From positions 10,080,693-10,144,692 of the forward strand of contig NC_042524.1 of NCBI RefSeq assembly GCF_900963305.1: a stretch of DNA of 64,000 nucleotides, in the 5' to 3' direction. This DNA is from Echeneis naucrates (Eukaryota; Chordata; Actinopteri; Carangiformes; Echeneidae). Below the pieces are notes generated by a model. It ran no database searches, was not told the origin of the DNA, and was given only the letters and a program-made list of their open reading frames with translations. A program made the translations under genes and the position numbers. Positions 25,326 to 47,443 of the stretch are shown one piece after another (position 1 is the stretch's first letter; each line of letters opens with the position of its first letter).

Positions 25326-27003
25326 ATGTACCGGTTTGCCAGAGCTGCAGTCAAAGTGACTGGTAAGGAAAGTGGTACTTCAGAGAAATACATGTTATAT
25401 GTGTGTAACTAGATTGGTCAGCAGTTAATTAGCTGTGCACAAGCTTGACCGGCCTCTGTTTGGTCGGTGACCGCGGTCGGCGTGTTAACACCTTGCTAAC
25501 ATTAGCATCTCACCAAAGAAGTGGTTAGATGTCCTAAAATACTATTATTCCTATATAAATAAATATTTATATATATATATATATATATAATATATAAAAA
25601 ATGTATCACAATATATTCAGTAACTTAGTCTACTAATCTAGTTGCAAGGGGCATTGGTAAAAGGCTTATGTGTTGAGAGTTCGACACAGGACATTTTCCT
25701 GATTGACGATGAGCTAACTTGTTTTTAATATTTACTCCTTTTAGCGTAATTGGGGAAATCTGCATTTGTCACGGAGAGAAACCCTAACCCTAACAATAAA
25801 CAGTCCAGATGTATCAATGAGATTAGCCTGTGTGATAAACAGATGTTGGATGAACGTCCTCGCAAACTGCTCCAGTAACAATTTTGAAAGAATTATGTCC
25901 GAGCTCTTGTATGATCAGTAAAAATAACAAAGAAAATATGATGGACGCGTTACTTATTTGAGAAAAGCAAAAGAACAATTGCTTTTACTCTCTTTATTTT
26001 TGCAAAGGTGACGTTTACTTGAAATTGAAATGATCACAAAATTCTAAAACATAATGTGATGTCTTAACTGGCAATTCAAGTTTCAAATATTTCCAAAATG
26101 CAAAAGCAAATGCTGCTATTTTTTTTTTTATCATAATTGATAAAGTTCCATGTGAAAGGGGGCACACAAGGGTATGCTGTATCAATGTTACGGTGATTCA
26201 TATTTACATTTCAGAAGTCACAATTTTAACAACTAATTGATCAATCAATCCAATAATCATTGCAGTTCTAAATTTGTCAAATTTCTGTAACTGTGCATCC
26301 TAATTTATTTTACCACAGGAGATCATTTGACTCTAGAGGCAATACCTGAAAACAAACATTAGATTTGATTTTATGATCTGAATGAGAAATGTGTAGAAAA
26401 GGCTATAGTAAGAATTACATTTATTGTGACTTTCTCTCATTAATCTCCTTACATGATTTGCAGTTTTAGCATGAAGTGGTGTTATTTTCAGCTTCATGTA
26501 TTTGTTTTGTGTATAATCATCATTAAGAAAAGTTGGAATGCTTTGAAGCCAAGACATAAATAAAGTTAAAAAATAATGCAATATATAAATGCAAGACTTT
26601 GTTTTGTGTTTGCCCAGGCCAGGCCATGCGGCAGGTGAGGCATGGGTCCACCAAAAATGAAGACTTCCACTCCAAGTACGGCACTGCCCTTTTGGTCGGT
26701 GGAGCTGTCTCCTGTGTAGCTGTGTGGGCATACGTAAGTAGTCCAGTTTTCTCAGTCCATGACATTATTATAAAAGTTTGTCTTGATTAGAAAGCTTGCT
26801 CGCAAAGTCAGATAAAGAGCAACACAAGTACTGGTTAAATGTTAGTTGAATTTCCATACAAATACAAATCAGAACTGAGATCAAGGTTTTTATAAAATGT
26901 CTTTCCTATCTTTGTGCAGGTGGGGACTCAGACTGGTCTCACCTGGAATGTGTCACCAGTTGGAAAGGTTACACCCAAGCCATGGAGAGAGGCTGAAGAG
27001 TGA
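25326..27003 (+). CDS. cox7b: Cytochrome c oxidase subunit 7B, mitochondrial
   Basis: Exons 25326-25362, 26618-26733 and 26920-27003 splice to 78 residues (human 80). The N-terminal part (MYRFARAAVKVTGQAMRQVR) is rich in Arg, Lys and Ala and fits a mitochondrial presequence. The mature part has FHSKYGTALLVGGAVSC, a single inner-membrane helix, and the family signature WNVSPVGKVTPKPWRE near the C terminus. The protein is a small structural subunit of respiratory complex IV in the inner mitochondrial membrane. The coding frame is intact with consensus splice sites. In human COX7B lies close to PGK1 on Xq21, and pgk1 is the next gene here. Promoter sites of the NRF-2 type support the identification. 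Confidence 0.95.
25567..25594. repeat. TA microsatellite in cox7b intron 1
   Basis: Pure TA run within the 1.25-kb first intron. The rest of that intron shows no recognisable feature beyond a short CCCTAACCCTAA motif at 25782-25793. Confidence 0.9.
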
Positions 27004-27034
27004 AGAGCCATCAGGACAGACCTTCGCTTCACCT

Positions 27035-27129
27035 AATAAACCTTCTGGTTGTACAGATGAATAATGGATATCTGTGTTCAGACACTGAATGCCTGTGTTT
27101 ATTCCAACGTGTTTCTGTGTTCAAATAAA
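27035..27129 (+). terminator. Polyadenylation signals of cox7b
   Basis: AATAAA at 27035-27040 and 27124-27129, 32 and 121 bp after the stop. A short 3' UTR is usual for this gene. From 27130 to about 27895 I see no gene. Confidence 0.6.
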
Positions 27130-27899
27130 TTTATTGTGATTCTACTAATGATTGTTTGATTTGAATTCTGTACACGGTAGCTACTATTCTCCATCACAGT
27201 GGTTTCTCTAGCAGTCAGTAAGTCATTTGGTAGATTTTTGTAACTAATTGCCATGTTAATGTTCAAAGTTATGAAATTACATCATATAAAATCCATGAAA
27301 GAGAACTTTTAACACAATTTATAATATGACAGTACGTTCAATTAAAAAGACATGGTCATAAATTATAAGCAACTTTGTCCCACACCAAGTCAAACCTGAG
27401 GACCTGAGATACTGAGATAATGGTTTTAAACCATTAGAGTAAAATAAATAGCCATTTATTTTATTTTTGTATGCAACAAATAACATTTTAGAGTGCAAGA
27501 GAAATAGGTTCAAAAAGATGACCCTCCAAAACCTATAGGAAATATAATATGGTCGAAAACATGAGAAGTTATTTCTAAATCATGTTTACGAAAATGCAAA
27601 TAATGGCTGAACATTTGGAAATAATGTGGTTATTAGGATACAAATAATGCAACATTTAAAATTTAAGAGGCGTTATTGTCATTGTAAAGAATACAACGAA
27701 ATTTCGTTTGGGAGCATCCCTTGGATAGCAGCTACATGTCACATTGAAAATGCAATCATTTTAAAATATACCTCCTTATCTTCGTTTAAAATGCAGTATT
27801 TCTTAGGTAAAAGACAAGCTTGCAACATCACGCTTTCTGCAGATCAGAAGCTGCATCGTTCTTCGTGACTGCTGAATCACAGCCGGAGTACGGGCTCAA

Positions 27900-28133
27900 A
27901 GGCAGTGTGACGTCAGAGAACTGACAGCAACCCGATCCAATGAAAATCAAGGCTAGTATCCCGCTGCGGCCAATGGGCTGCGGGGGAGTGTGCTTCGCCC
28001 CGCCCCTCCGGCGTCCATCCGTACGTCTGTAAGGTCACCGCTGCTACTCGGTGTCTCACTGACTCTGCACCGGCAGGAAGCGGAGGTATCCCCAGCCAGG
28101 ACGGTACAGCGAAGAACCAGCACAACCAGCAAC
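27900..28133 (+). promoter_or_regulatory. pgk1 promoter: CRE, CCAAT and GC boxes, 5' UTR
   Basis: A perfect CRE (TGACGTCA) is at 27908-27915. CCAAT boxes are at 27937-27941 and 27970-27974, followed by a GC-box cluster (CGCCCCGCCCCTCC, about 27996-28009). No TATA box is seen, as expected for a CpG-island housekeeping promoter. The start codon at 28134 follows about 60-110 bp of likely 5' UTR. Confidence 0.6.
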
Positions 28134-37677
<9,544 letters not shown>

Positions 37678-38340
37678 ACTTCCCATCAGCCCACTGGCAT
37701 GTGTGAATGAATGTGTGTATGTCTGACTGTGTATGAGAGAATCAGAGGTGGGTAGCTACTCAGTCAGACTCCTGTTTACTCCAGCAACCTCCCACACCTG
37801 CTTTATCAGCAATGTTATCTTGTACCCAGGCCTTGTATTGTTAAGTAAGTATTGTTAGTTGTGATTCACGAGGGAATAATTTCCTTTGCCTCAGATCTAT
37901 TGATACTGTCTGTAACAAGTAGAGCCATCTGCCTTACGCAAACCTGCTGATGAATCTCTTGAAATAGGAGTTGAGTCATCACTTATTAGAACAGAAAACA
38001 ATCAGTTGGTTTGTAAAGGTGGAAGTTGTGTCTTGTGTAGGTGATAGAAGTTCCTGTTGACCTGCTGAATGGATGACAGAAATACAGCAAACAGCCATCA
38101 CAACATTAGTGTCATCGGAGGTTTCAAACAGCACCTGTCAGCTCTCAGTTCTGCTTTACTTCCCTGTTTGTTTTCTCTTCCTGCTGTGAGACGAGTTGTC
38201 AGCATCCCCCCCCCCCAAAATAACTGAAGCACTGGCTTTTGTGTGTTTATGTGTGCGCGTATTGCAGCGTCACTTTTCCAAGCCCAACCTGGGAAGTTAT
38301 TGCACCGCCCTGGACAGAGTGTACGCATACAGTATATATA

Positions 38341-38376
38341 CACACACACACATACATGTATGTATGTGTGTGTGTG
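38341..38376. repeat. CA/TG palindrome in the pgk1 3' UTR
   Basis: CACACACACACATACAT, spacer GT, ATGTATGTGTGTGTGTG: two perfect 17-bp arms. The structure lies 664 bp after the stop and 123 bp before the polyadenylation signal, so the transcript should carry a long stable hairpin. It probably arose from a CA repeat joined to its complement. Confidence 0.92.
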
Positions 38377-38498
38377 TGATATTGTGTATCTAGATGTTAT
38401 ATTTTATGTCTGTCCACATTAACACTGGCTCTGTCATCTCTGGCTGTATCTGAGCAGCGTCACACTGAGATGTGGTGTCAATCTCAGCTGATCTGTTT

Positions 38499-38504
38499 AA
38501 TAAA
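38499..38504 (+). terminator. pgk1 polyadenylation signal
   Basis: AATAAA at 38499-38504, followed by a TG-rich stretch (GCATGTCTGTGTAG). It gives a 3' UTR of about 0.85 kb. The convergent lat2-like gene has its own signal only about 200 bp further on. Confidence 0.65.
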
Positions 38505-38706
38505 GCATGTCTGTGTAGCACTTTTCTACGATGGCCTCTTCACTCTGACAGGCTGCGCAGCTACAGTTTTGGCGACAAGACGACAAAACAACAATCACTC
38601 TCATGAATTCCTGTTAAAATAGTTAAAATAGTGAAGTGGATTGTATTACCAGTAGATGGCAGCCTCAATTTTTCAGAAATTCAACACAAATCGAGCTTCA
38701 TGAGTA

Positions 38707-38712
38707 TTTATT
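38707..38712 (-). terminator. lat2-like polyadenylation signal
   Basis: AATAAA on the minus strand, 129 bp after the stop codon of the lat2-like gene. The ends of pgk1 and this gene are therefore within about 200 bp of each other, tail to tail. Confidence 0.6.
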
Positions 38713-38840
38713 CACACAGCTGTCCACATAATTTGCACATCACACATAGCAGGAATAAAAACAACGTGTACTTTCAGTCATAGACAACAGACAGTACAGG
38801 CTGTTTGCTTCTTTTCACAGATGTCTCCTGGTGAGTCATG

Positions 38841-41800
38841 TCAGGTGCAGTCCCCAAGTTCATTCACATAATCTGGCTCATCTGTTACAAAACATGTGGA
38901 AAAAGAGTTCATATTTAAGCCATTTCATATTCAAGGTTATAATCCGCTACAATAAACCAGATGTCAGGTGTCCACAATAACACAGGCCACATCACTTTAC
39001 ATTACCTGTCCATTCCCTGTTTTCCACAGTCCCTGTTGTCACCCAACATAATAAACACTGGTCTCAGCAATTCATAACCAAAGCTTAAAAGCTTTTTCTT
39101 TTTTTTTAATTAAATCATTGATCGTGTGATCAAGTTCATCAGAACGTTGTCTAGCATTTGAGCATTTCACTTAGAAATGCTCATTTTCCACTCACCATCT
39201 TCTGGTATTACTTGGCTCAGAAATTCAGAGTTCTCATAGTCTTCTTTGTCTGTTTGGCGAGACGTTTAAATTAGTAGAGCATTAATACCCGCAATTTTAA
39301 TTTATCGTATATTCCACAAATGGCAACCTTGTTACTGGACATACCCTCGTCTATTGTCAGTGACTGGATAAAGTTTGCATAGACACCCTGCACCTGTTCA
39401 GCATCTGGGCAAACACAAGTAACGCATGTAATGAATGTTAAAACACACCATCACAAGTTGGAGACTTGTGTTAAATGTAATTTAATTTTTTAAAAAGGTA
39501 TAGAAAGAACATGTGAATATCCAAACCATTAGTAGTTGTTTCTGATTGTGCATTTTCATACACTGCATTAGGGAGTGGTGCTCTATTAAAAAAAAAAGCA
39601 CACACAGATATATTGTTGATTACATCATCTGAATTTGAGAACATCTCAAATTTTTAAGGGCTTCAGTGTAAGAGGTTGATAAAATGCTCCACTTTGTCCA
39701 TAAAGACACTACAGTTAAGGCACAAAATGTCCTAAACAAAACACTAAATACAATGTTTCAGTTTATTAGTAGAATAATTTTTGGCACCATTTAAGACCTC
39801 AGGACTGGTTTGAACCAGCTATTTATTATGAAGTCCTGCCTCAGTTCTTTGGTTTGAAACTACTGACTTACTAAATTAGGCTGCACTATTAAAATATGTG
39901 TAAAGATGTGAATGGCAATAAACAATCCAAACAACAAAAGAGGATATAATGATGTTACACGCTCACACAGCTTCTTAAAAGTAGGCCTACAGTTGATGAG
40001 GTGCAGGAATGCGTTTAATTTCTGTCTGCAATGTGTCACACAGGAACCATCCAGCTATGTTAAACAGATTCATGCCATTCACCCTGTGATGTTGATCTAC
40101 TTCAAAATCTTCAACACTGCACAAAAAAATGCACACGCGCTAAAATAAAAACCGCTAACACTCTTTGTGATGGTTTTAGTGCTACATGAACTTCACTCTT
40201 AATTAAGACAGATGCCTTAACACTTTTGATCTTTCACACTTATGATGCTGTTGGCTGTATACATTCGCTGCAACTGTTAGTCTGTTGGTGTTATTTGAGT
40301 TTGGCCAACTACTCAATACAGAAGAAAATCTAGAAAATGCCCATGTGTTAATATTGGGGAGTGGGTCCATGTTGGGATGAAGCATGCATAGCTTTTTCTT
40401 TATTTTTGTACTTTTAATTAGAAAGTGAATGAGATGAGCTGAAATACTTACACATATAAGCTTTCTGCTGGAGCCATGGCTATATGGGGAATACACAAAG
40501 ACACAGAGATCATGCAGTTATTCAAAGGTAAATATATCACGAAAATGCAAAAAGCTGAAAAGTAGCCAATGTATTTTACAGTGTGTTATGTAAAGGTACC
40601 AGTTTGACTGATATTTTCATAGTCTGCCTGATCATCGTTGAGATCTGTAACACACAATGGTCACACAATTTTCTGTAAAGGTTTCTGATAAAACAGATTT
40701 ATGTAAAACAAAAGCCATTAATGTTTTAAGTCCTGAAAAGTTTTTATATTTTATTTATATAATAAAATTTAAATAGTTTATAGACGAAAACCTGGTAAAT
40801 ACGTGCCTACCTTGTGAAAAGGTTTCTTGGGATGCACTGAAAAACATAGAAAGAGTAGTTTTGTTAACTGTAAAGTTAAAACCTTTGAGTTCATGTGTAG
40901 ATCCCCTTCCATACAGATAAATATGTGTGTTACAATGAACAGTTTTACAACCAAAACACCTCTACTTGCTTGATAATTACATAAAAGACAAATAAAAAAC
41001 CAGTTTGTGGATTTATCCAGATTTACTGGAACTATCTCTTGGTGAACAACAGAGAGCTGCTCAGGATGGACCAGACTAAACAAAATGAAAAAATTTGCTC
41101 AAGGTTAAAGAGAGACCATGGTTCAAGATAAGTGATCATGTTGCAGATGACTTCTCTGAAACTGAAGGGCTCTGATCGTAAACAACACATATGTTGCCTG
41201 TGCAGTTTTGTTCCGCGTCAACTTATTTGCCACTTCCCAGACAATAGTGTGACCTCAGAATATGAATTTGTTTTTAAAAAAAAATTAAGTTTTTTTTAAC
41301 ATATTGGTTGGTTGTCTATGAAAAGTTGTGATGTATGAATTAATCATTCAGCTTTAGAAATGTGAAGAGGCGTGTGTTTGAACTTTGGACACAGTCTGGT
41401 TAGCTGTTTGCTTATTCAAAAAGAAAAAGTACTTTTTCCATGTGCAAAAAAATCAGACATGACAGTTGACAGACACATACACCCACTATTGTAGCATAAT
41501 ATACATACACTGTGGCTGAACTGATGTGATTGGTTCTGGTCACTGAAGAGAAAGAAAGGGTGTGAAAGTTATTATGTATGTGGATTAAAACTGACTACCA
41601 ATAGAGAACAGGCACTGTATATGCGGCGTCGGTGAGTGACAGTGGCAAGAGCTAGAGCTGGTTTACTTTACCGGCTTTTGATTGCATCACAGCAAAAACA
41701 CTTCCCCCGCGTTGGCTGTCAAGATAGAATATATTTGCAAGAAATTTTTTTTATCGTTAAACGTCATATTTAATTTAGTTTTGACATGATTTTTAAACTG

Positions 41801-43326
41801 TGAGTTTGGTAATGTTTGTCTAACCTGAGGGGTCTTTTTGATTGTATTTTCTGAACGTGTCTTGACTACATTTAAACGATGAGCACATTGTTAAAACTAA
41901 AATGATGAGCATAGCAGCCAACCTGACTTCAGAATATGGACCAAATATTAAATACTCACAATGTCTGCAGGTGGTATGTCTGATTTTCCTCTTGTATAAC
42001 TTCTGCAAGGGGAAGAAAAACAATAGCATTCAAGTATTTACAGTTTAAACTAGGCTGTTTACAACAAACCCCACCACAGACATTATAGAAATGATCCTGG
42101 CTTAATGAAAAATAGGAACTGTTACTAAGTAATAAGAGTTAAATTCACAAACCAAGAAGTAATTGTATAGTTAACAGGCTATAACCACTACAACTATTTA
42201 ACAGAAAATGTCATCAAACAAATGGCTTTTCAGATCAAAACCTTTACTTCAAGTTTCTAGGTATATTTTTAATTTATATCATAAAATGATGTGACTGGAA
42301 ATCCTAAAGATTATTTTTTACACCCCACTGAGGCAGAAAAATTGGTGTCTTGTTGAAAAAAAAAAAAAAGGGACAAAGACAATGGAAATGGACTGTGAAT
42401 AAATGAAGAGCGTGCAACGGAAGCTGAGTATACAGTAAATGGTTACCTCGGGTGTGTACACTTGAGGTTATAGATCAAACGTGTCCAACAAGTCGCTAAT
42501 TTGTAAATCCGACAATCACATCCATGTTATGCAGTGACTGCCCATGTCTCTGGAGATGTTAGTCTTTTTTATTCTTCATTCTTTTATGCACTCAGCAGAA
42601 GGCAACCTCCACCGAAAAGATATCCAAAAGTGTTCATCAATATTTCTAGGAGTCAGGTTTAATAGCTTTCTGTAGATGACTATAGACAAACATTTTAAAC
42701 CAACAGTCAAAAACTAAAAGATTTTTGTTCGTATCTTAGCTGGTGCCAATTCATTTTTGGCATTTACGGCTTGATTAGATATTTGTTAAAATTGTCCTAA
42801 ATGCTCTCTTGACTAATCAATCTGTTAAATTTTGCTGTAGAGTAGTGGCTTGTTTGCGGCTGCTGGGTAAATAATGAAACTTATATATGCTGTGGCAGCT
42901 GATTTGGGTCCAACGTCACATTTCTTCCACACTCCAGGTTTTTAATCCATTCATGACAATGACTGCAGTCTTTTTTGTTATAATTCAGTGAGATTAAAGT
43001 TCATTAATTCTCCTATAATCCTTCACAGCAGTTAAACCACAACAACCTAACAGTTGGTTGTGTTTCAAGCATCTGCCTCACTTAACTTTACAACCTCTAG
43101 CCAGGCTCACATTTGTGGCGTACTGTAAAATTTTTTTGACCAAGGTATATAAGATGGTGTCTGGAGATAGCGTCATACTGTATATAAAATAAAACACTGT
43201 TCTTACTAAATAAATGCACTTACTTGACCTCCTTTTGCAGCGCAGACAGAGAAGAGACAGCAGACTTACTGACGCCGTGAATGTGACGGTCAGCATTACA
43301 GCCAAAAAATTCAGGCTTCCAATCAT
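38841..43326 (-). CDS. lat2: LAT2/NTAL-like transmembrane adaptor protein (middle exons unresolved)
   Basis: The first coding exon, 43326-43224, encodes a short outside segment, one membrane helix and a CLRC palmitoylation-type motif (residues 27-30). Later exons 5' to 3': 42002-41960, uncertain ones near 41542-41509 and 41070-41022, then 40836-40811, 40644-40600, 40479-40452, 39582-39527, 39404-39345, 39249-39196 and 38881-38841. The last seven join in frame and carry YENI, YENA, YANF, YENS and YVNE, YxN motifs that when phosphorylated bind the GRB2 SH2 domain. The end (EDYENS..., EPDYVNELGDCT) matches LAT2 (EDYQNS..., EPDYVNG...) better than LAT. LAT2 couples immune receptors of B cells, mast cells and monocytes to GRB2 signalling at the plasma membrane. 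LAT itself is the main alternative. I could not phase the exons between 40836 and 41960. Confidence 0.75.
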
Positions 43327-43328
43327 AA

Positions 43329-46300
43329 CTAAAAAAAAACACACAGACACACAAACGAATTACATCAACACAAAGCAACTCTCAAAGTGCAGCGACACAG
43401 TCCAGGTGTGCTCAGTGACTGCTAACCAGTTCAAGCTTTTCTTTATTTGCTGATCATTCAGTGAGGAAGTTATGGAAATTATGTTGATGCTGATTTTGTT
43501 GGTCAACATTCGGGCTACTTTTTCACTCTGTCATGGTTCACGTAGCTGAAGTAGCTTTTCCTCTTAACAAGACTGTGTGAATCACAGGATGTGGTTGGCC
43601 GAAACAAAACTGAAACTTACTGTCAAATGTGTAAAAATGTGTTTACCTGTGGGCTGCCATTTAAGAGGCACCGCATTTCACAGAGCAACATAACTGTAAA
43701 GAGAAATGATTCCCCCTTTAATGCCACCTGTACGTGTAGGTCTGTTTTCACACAGGTTTCTTAAACTGACTGTTTTTCTGAAAGCAGCTTTATCTCTGAG
43801 ACTGATGAAGGCCTAAACTCAACTTCTGCATCATCTTAAACATAAGAACATTGTTCCCAAGGTGATAATGTTACCACAAAAAAAAAAAAACAACAGCAAA
43901 AAAAAACAAAACAAAACAAAACAACAATGTCGCAACAGTTGTATTTCTTCATCTTTGGTCTCTTTTGCAACTCTCTGCTTGGTCAGCAGGCTGAGCTTTT
44001 GAATGGTCTTTGAACATTCACACCTCTACAACAGGGCAGTGAGTGAGAACGCTGGCAAAGACTGGAGACATTGCAGAAGTTACAGTGTCTCAGGTTTGGC
44101 CAGAACAAAACACACTGGGATCAGAATACATAACAAAGTTTTCAATTTAAAATAAATCTCCATAAATTCATCTGAATTTTTGTCACCCAACTGGCTGTTA
44201 CGTTGCAGCCCAGTATGACTAGAACAGACATAAAATCATTGCTTTGTTCAGTCAGATTTTGTACTGTTAACTATTTGTACAATCCATTATTATTTTAATA
44301 TTTGTGGCTTTGGGATGGTTGGTTTTCAAAAAACAAGGAATTTGAAGAGAGCGTTTGGCTCTCCGAACATGCTCGTTCATGGCCATGTATGGCCATCTAA
44401 TCATGGCCTAATCATTAAATTTCAAAAATGGCAGACAGTACCAAATAATAGCAGTGGTCATTTTATTTCATGTGTCAGGAACATCAGAGACCGAGATGTA
44501 AAGAGAATAAAAAAATCTTTCTCTCCACCTAAAAATCCACAGTAGGTAAATATCTACTGCGGACTGGTTGGTGTTTGATGCCGTTGCTTTTCCATTCTAC
44601 AGCATGATGATTATTTGATTACATACACTTTTCTTTTCCTCTGCAACATGACTGTGTGTGGATGGTAGTTTTGAGGTCCTGCTACACAGTCTGGTTTGGA
44701 CTCAGGATTGAACTTGAACATTCTTGTTTTGAAGCTCTGAAGTTATGGTTTTAAGTGTTACTGTGGAATGGAAATGGTCTGAATGGAAATGAAATCTTTC
44801 CATGAAGTAACTTGTTCCAATGTGCTGCAGTTTTCCATCAGCCACACTTCTGCCTCACTGTACTCATGTAACAAAGACGCCCACAGCCACATGTTTAGTG
44901 CAAAGGTTGTGTCTCTTGTCAACAAGTTGTGTATGACTGAACTGGACATAACAGATGCTGCATACAACTCCATCTCCAGACAACATCAGTCAGGACCAGT
45001 TCGGGTTATGTTAAAGCATAGCATTTTTAAAATGGCGAGCAAACGGTTAAGGCTGGGGAGAGGTTCTGTTTACGTTTTAGGTCTGTGAAGAAGCAAAGAG
45101 TCCTAAAAAGTGTCCAACAGATCAGCTTGCAAACTGCAGCCTCCGAAATGACCACAAACATTTATTCAGAGTGTTTGTAAAACTATTAGCGTCAAATTGA
45201 ACATTATAGCATCGGGCAGGAGGGAGTCATTGGAGGACTAATGCACTAAACTGAATTAGATTATTATTAATAAACACAAAGACAAGAGCATCTATTAAGG
45301 TCCATTAAAACGCAAGACACACTTTTGAATACAGGATAATATGTGCCATGTGGAAATTGAATATCTTTGTCTAATTGTATAGTTTTAGCCTCTGTTTGAT
45401 ATGGTGCCCTTTCAAAGTCAAGCAGACTCTGATCGAACCTTGATGCATTCACACACATTAGTGTGACATTGGTTGGATCGTCGTGGATTAAATGGATTCA
45501 AAGTCTTTGAAACGTCCATGCTACTTTTGTCATCGAACACATTTTAGTTTATGACTGCAACATACAAACTATGTTACTATATTTACTTTTTTTTTAATAT
45601 AGCAGAGATATTTACTTTTTTTGGGTGGGGTGGGGTGGTGATTTTGTATTTCGTGGCCTAATTTCATATTGTTAATTTCACCCTACTTGAATTACTACTT
45701 TTAAAATGTAATTATATAACACGGCTATCATTTTTTGTAACACATTGTGTTGGTCAACTGACCGTTTGTTGTAAGTGTTTAATATGGACTAGATTGTAGG
45801 GTTATAGATAGTGCATTTAGAAATAGTGTGATACACATTTAATTCAATGCATAGTTTTAATAAAATGTATTATTAAAACCCTGATCTGCTAAGTAACTAA
45901 CAGCTACAACTGTCAATTAATGTCGAGGAATAAAAAGACAAGACAATAATTCTCCGTGTAATGGTGTGAAATAGAGTTACATTAAGAATTAAGAAAAGAC
46001 ACCAGCTACATTTGGTGTATTTGTTTTGGAGTGTTTATGAATTTGGCGTCAGACTTCAAAACATCGTCACTCTAACCATCAAATCCAGGTCAAATGTAAC
46101 TATCCACATTTAAGACGATTAATGGGTTTTGCTGATACAATGCACTGCAAGTAAGAAATAACATGTTTATATGTAGTATGTTGGTGTGTTACCTTCAGTG
46201 GTCCGGCTGCCTTCATTCTTCAGTGACAGCAGCAGAAACTGTGCTTCCTCTTTCAACACTTCGCCACATCCGTCACACTGAAGACCGAGAGGACCTCTCA

Positions 46301-47430
46301 GAAACGCACATCTGCAATCTTTGTGTGGTTTGAATTGGACAGAAAAATACAGCACTGATCAACTGCTTCCACACTTTGGTATTTTAATGAGTGGTTTCCT
46401 ATTGTAGAAGTTTCTGCAGCAATGAGGCTCAGTGATCTGACAAATGTTCCCCTTTAACTCTTATTGTATGTGACTGCTCAGCTCTGCAAAGTCAAAATGC
46501 TGAAAACGCGCTTACTATCTAGCTCAGTGGTTAAAACTGACCCTGGTAAGACTTTTCCTTTTTCATGAAACTGTAATTTGCTATAAAATGTAAATAGCAA
46601 CCAAACTATAGGTAAAGAACAGAGGTGAAACCAAGCTAACATTTATTCAAATAAGTTCAATTTCCATTTTACTGCTGCTGCACTACATTTCAGGGGGAAC
46701 TTATATGCTTTCTACTCCACTGTATTGCCAGCTTTAGCTACTGGTTACTTTAAGATAATGATTTGCTGCACTGAGTAATGAACAACAAGCTTTAAGATAC
46801 AACACAATGATAAAGATGAAACCAGTGCTTTCTAACATTTTATAAAAGTCTTGCAATTGTACAGTAAACTGTTTGTAGTATGAAATACTCCCTCTGACAA
46901 ATAGGTTTATGTTACAAAAAAGTGGGTCATCAGCTGTTCTATCAAAAACTGTCCTTTTTTTAAAAGTAGTATAGCAGCTTACATTTTATCTCTTGTTCTT
47001 GTGTAGCACATTAAATAATTCACTATCCTTCCTCGACAAGAGGACCTGACCCCGCCGTAAAAACCTGTGGCCAAAACTTCTTGGCTGCTTTGGCTCTGTT
47101 GCTGCCTTCTGTTACAGTCAAATGATGCATTTATATTGTTGCATTCATTTTAACTGTGTAATAGTAAAATATATTTCAAGGGCCTTTCTTCAATTTTGAT
47201 ACTACTTAAACTACGTCTTGCTAATATTACTTTTTCCTTTTTTTCTTTTTTTACTTTGAATCCACGTTCGACTGATTGTAATGAAACAACTTTAACCTTC
47301 TCCTTCTAAACAATGCCATGTATCAGAACAAGGTGGATTGGTCATTCTTTTGGTATTTGGCAATCATGGGACATAAAATGTCACTTAAAATCCAGATAAA
47401 CCAGCTCACACAGTAGCAATGGTGACAGGA
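43329..47430. other. Region between the lat2-like first coding exon and myl10
   Basis: Mostly featureless A/T-rich DNA, probably including the 5' intron and promoter of the lat2-like gene. It holds an A-rich low-complexity run at 43876-43922. The only exon-like piece is at 46193-46311, listed separately. Open frames at 44315-44545 and 44758-45088 resemble no family. Confidence 0.4.
46193..46311 (-). other. Possible 5' untranslated exon of the lat2-like gene
   Basis: On the minus strand a possible acceptor (TTGCAG) is followed by 119 bp ending at a consensus donor (ACTGAAG|GTAACA). Any ATG inside soon meets a stop, so it would be noncoding. The open frame spanning it (about 60 codons) matches no family known to me. 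Confidence 0.25.
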
Positions 47431-47443
47431 CTCTTCTGAAATG

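Noticed and set aside
26333-26731. 132-codon minus-strand open frame
   Set aside because: Antisense to cox7b exon 2 and its intron; a shadow of a real exon.
38841-43326. Calling the adaptor gene lat rather than lat2
   Set aside because: The last exons (EDYENS, EPDYVNE) resemble the LAT2 end more than the LAT end (DYENLQELN). The choice remains open until a phylogeny is done.
44315-45088. Open frames between the lat2-like gene and myl10
   Set aside because: No conserved motif and no consistent splice sites; composition like the surrounding noncoding DNA.
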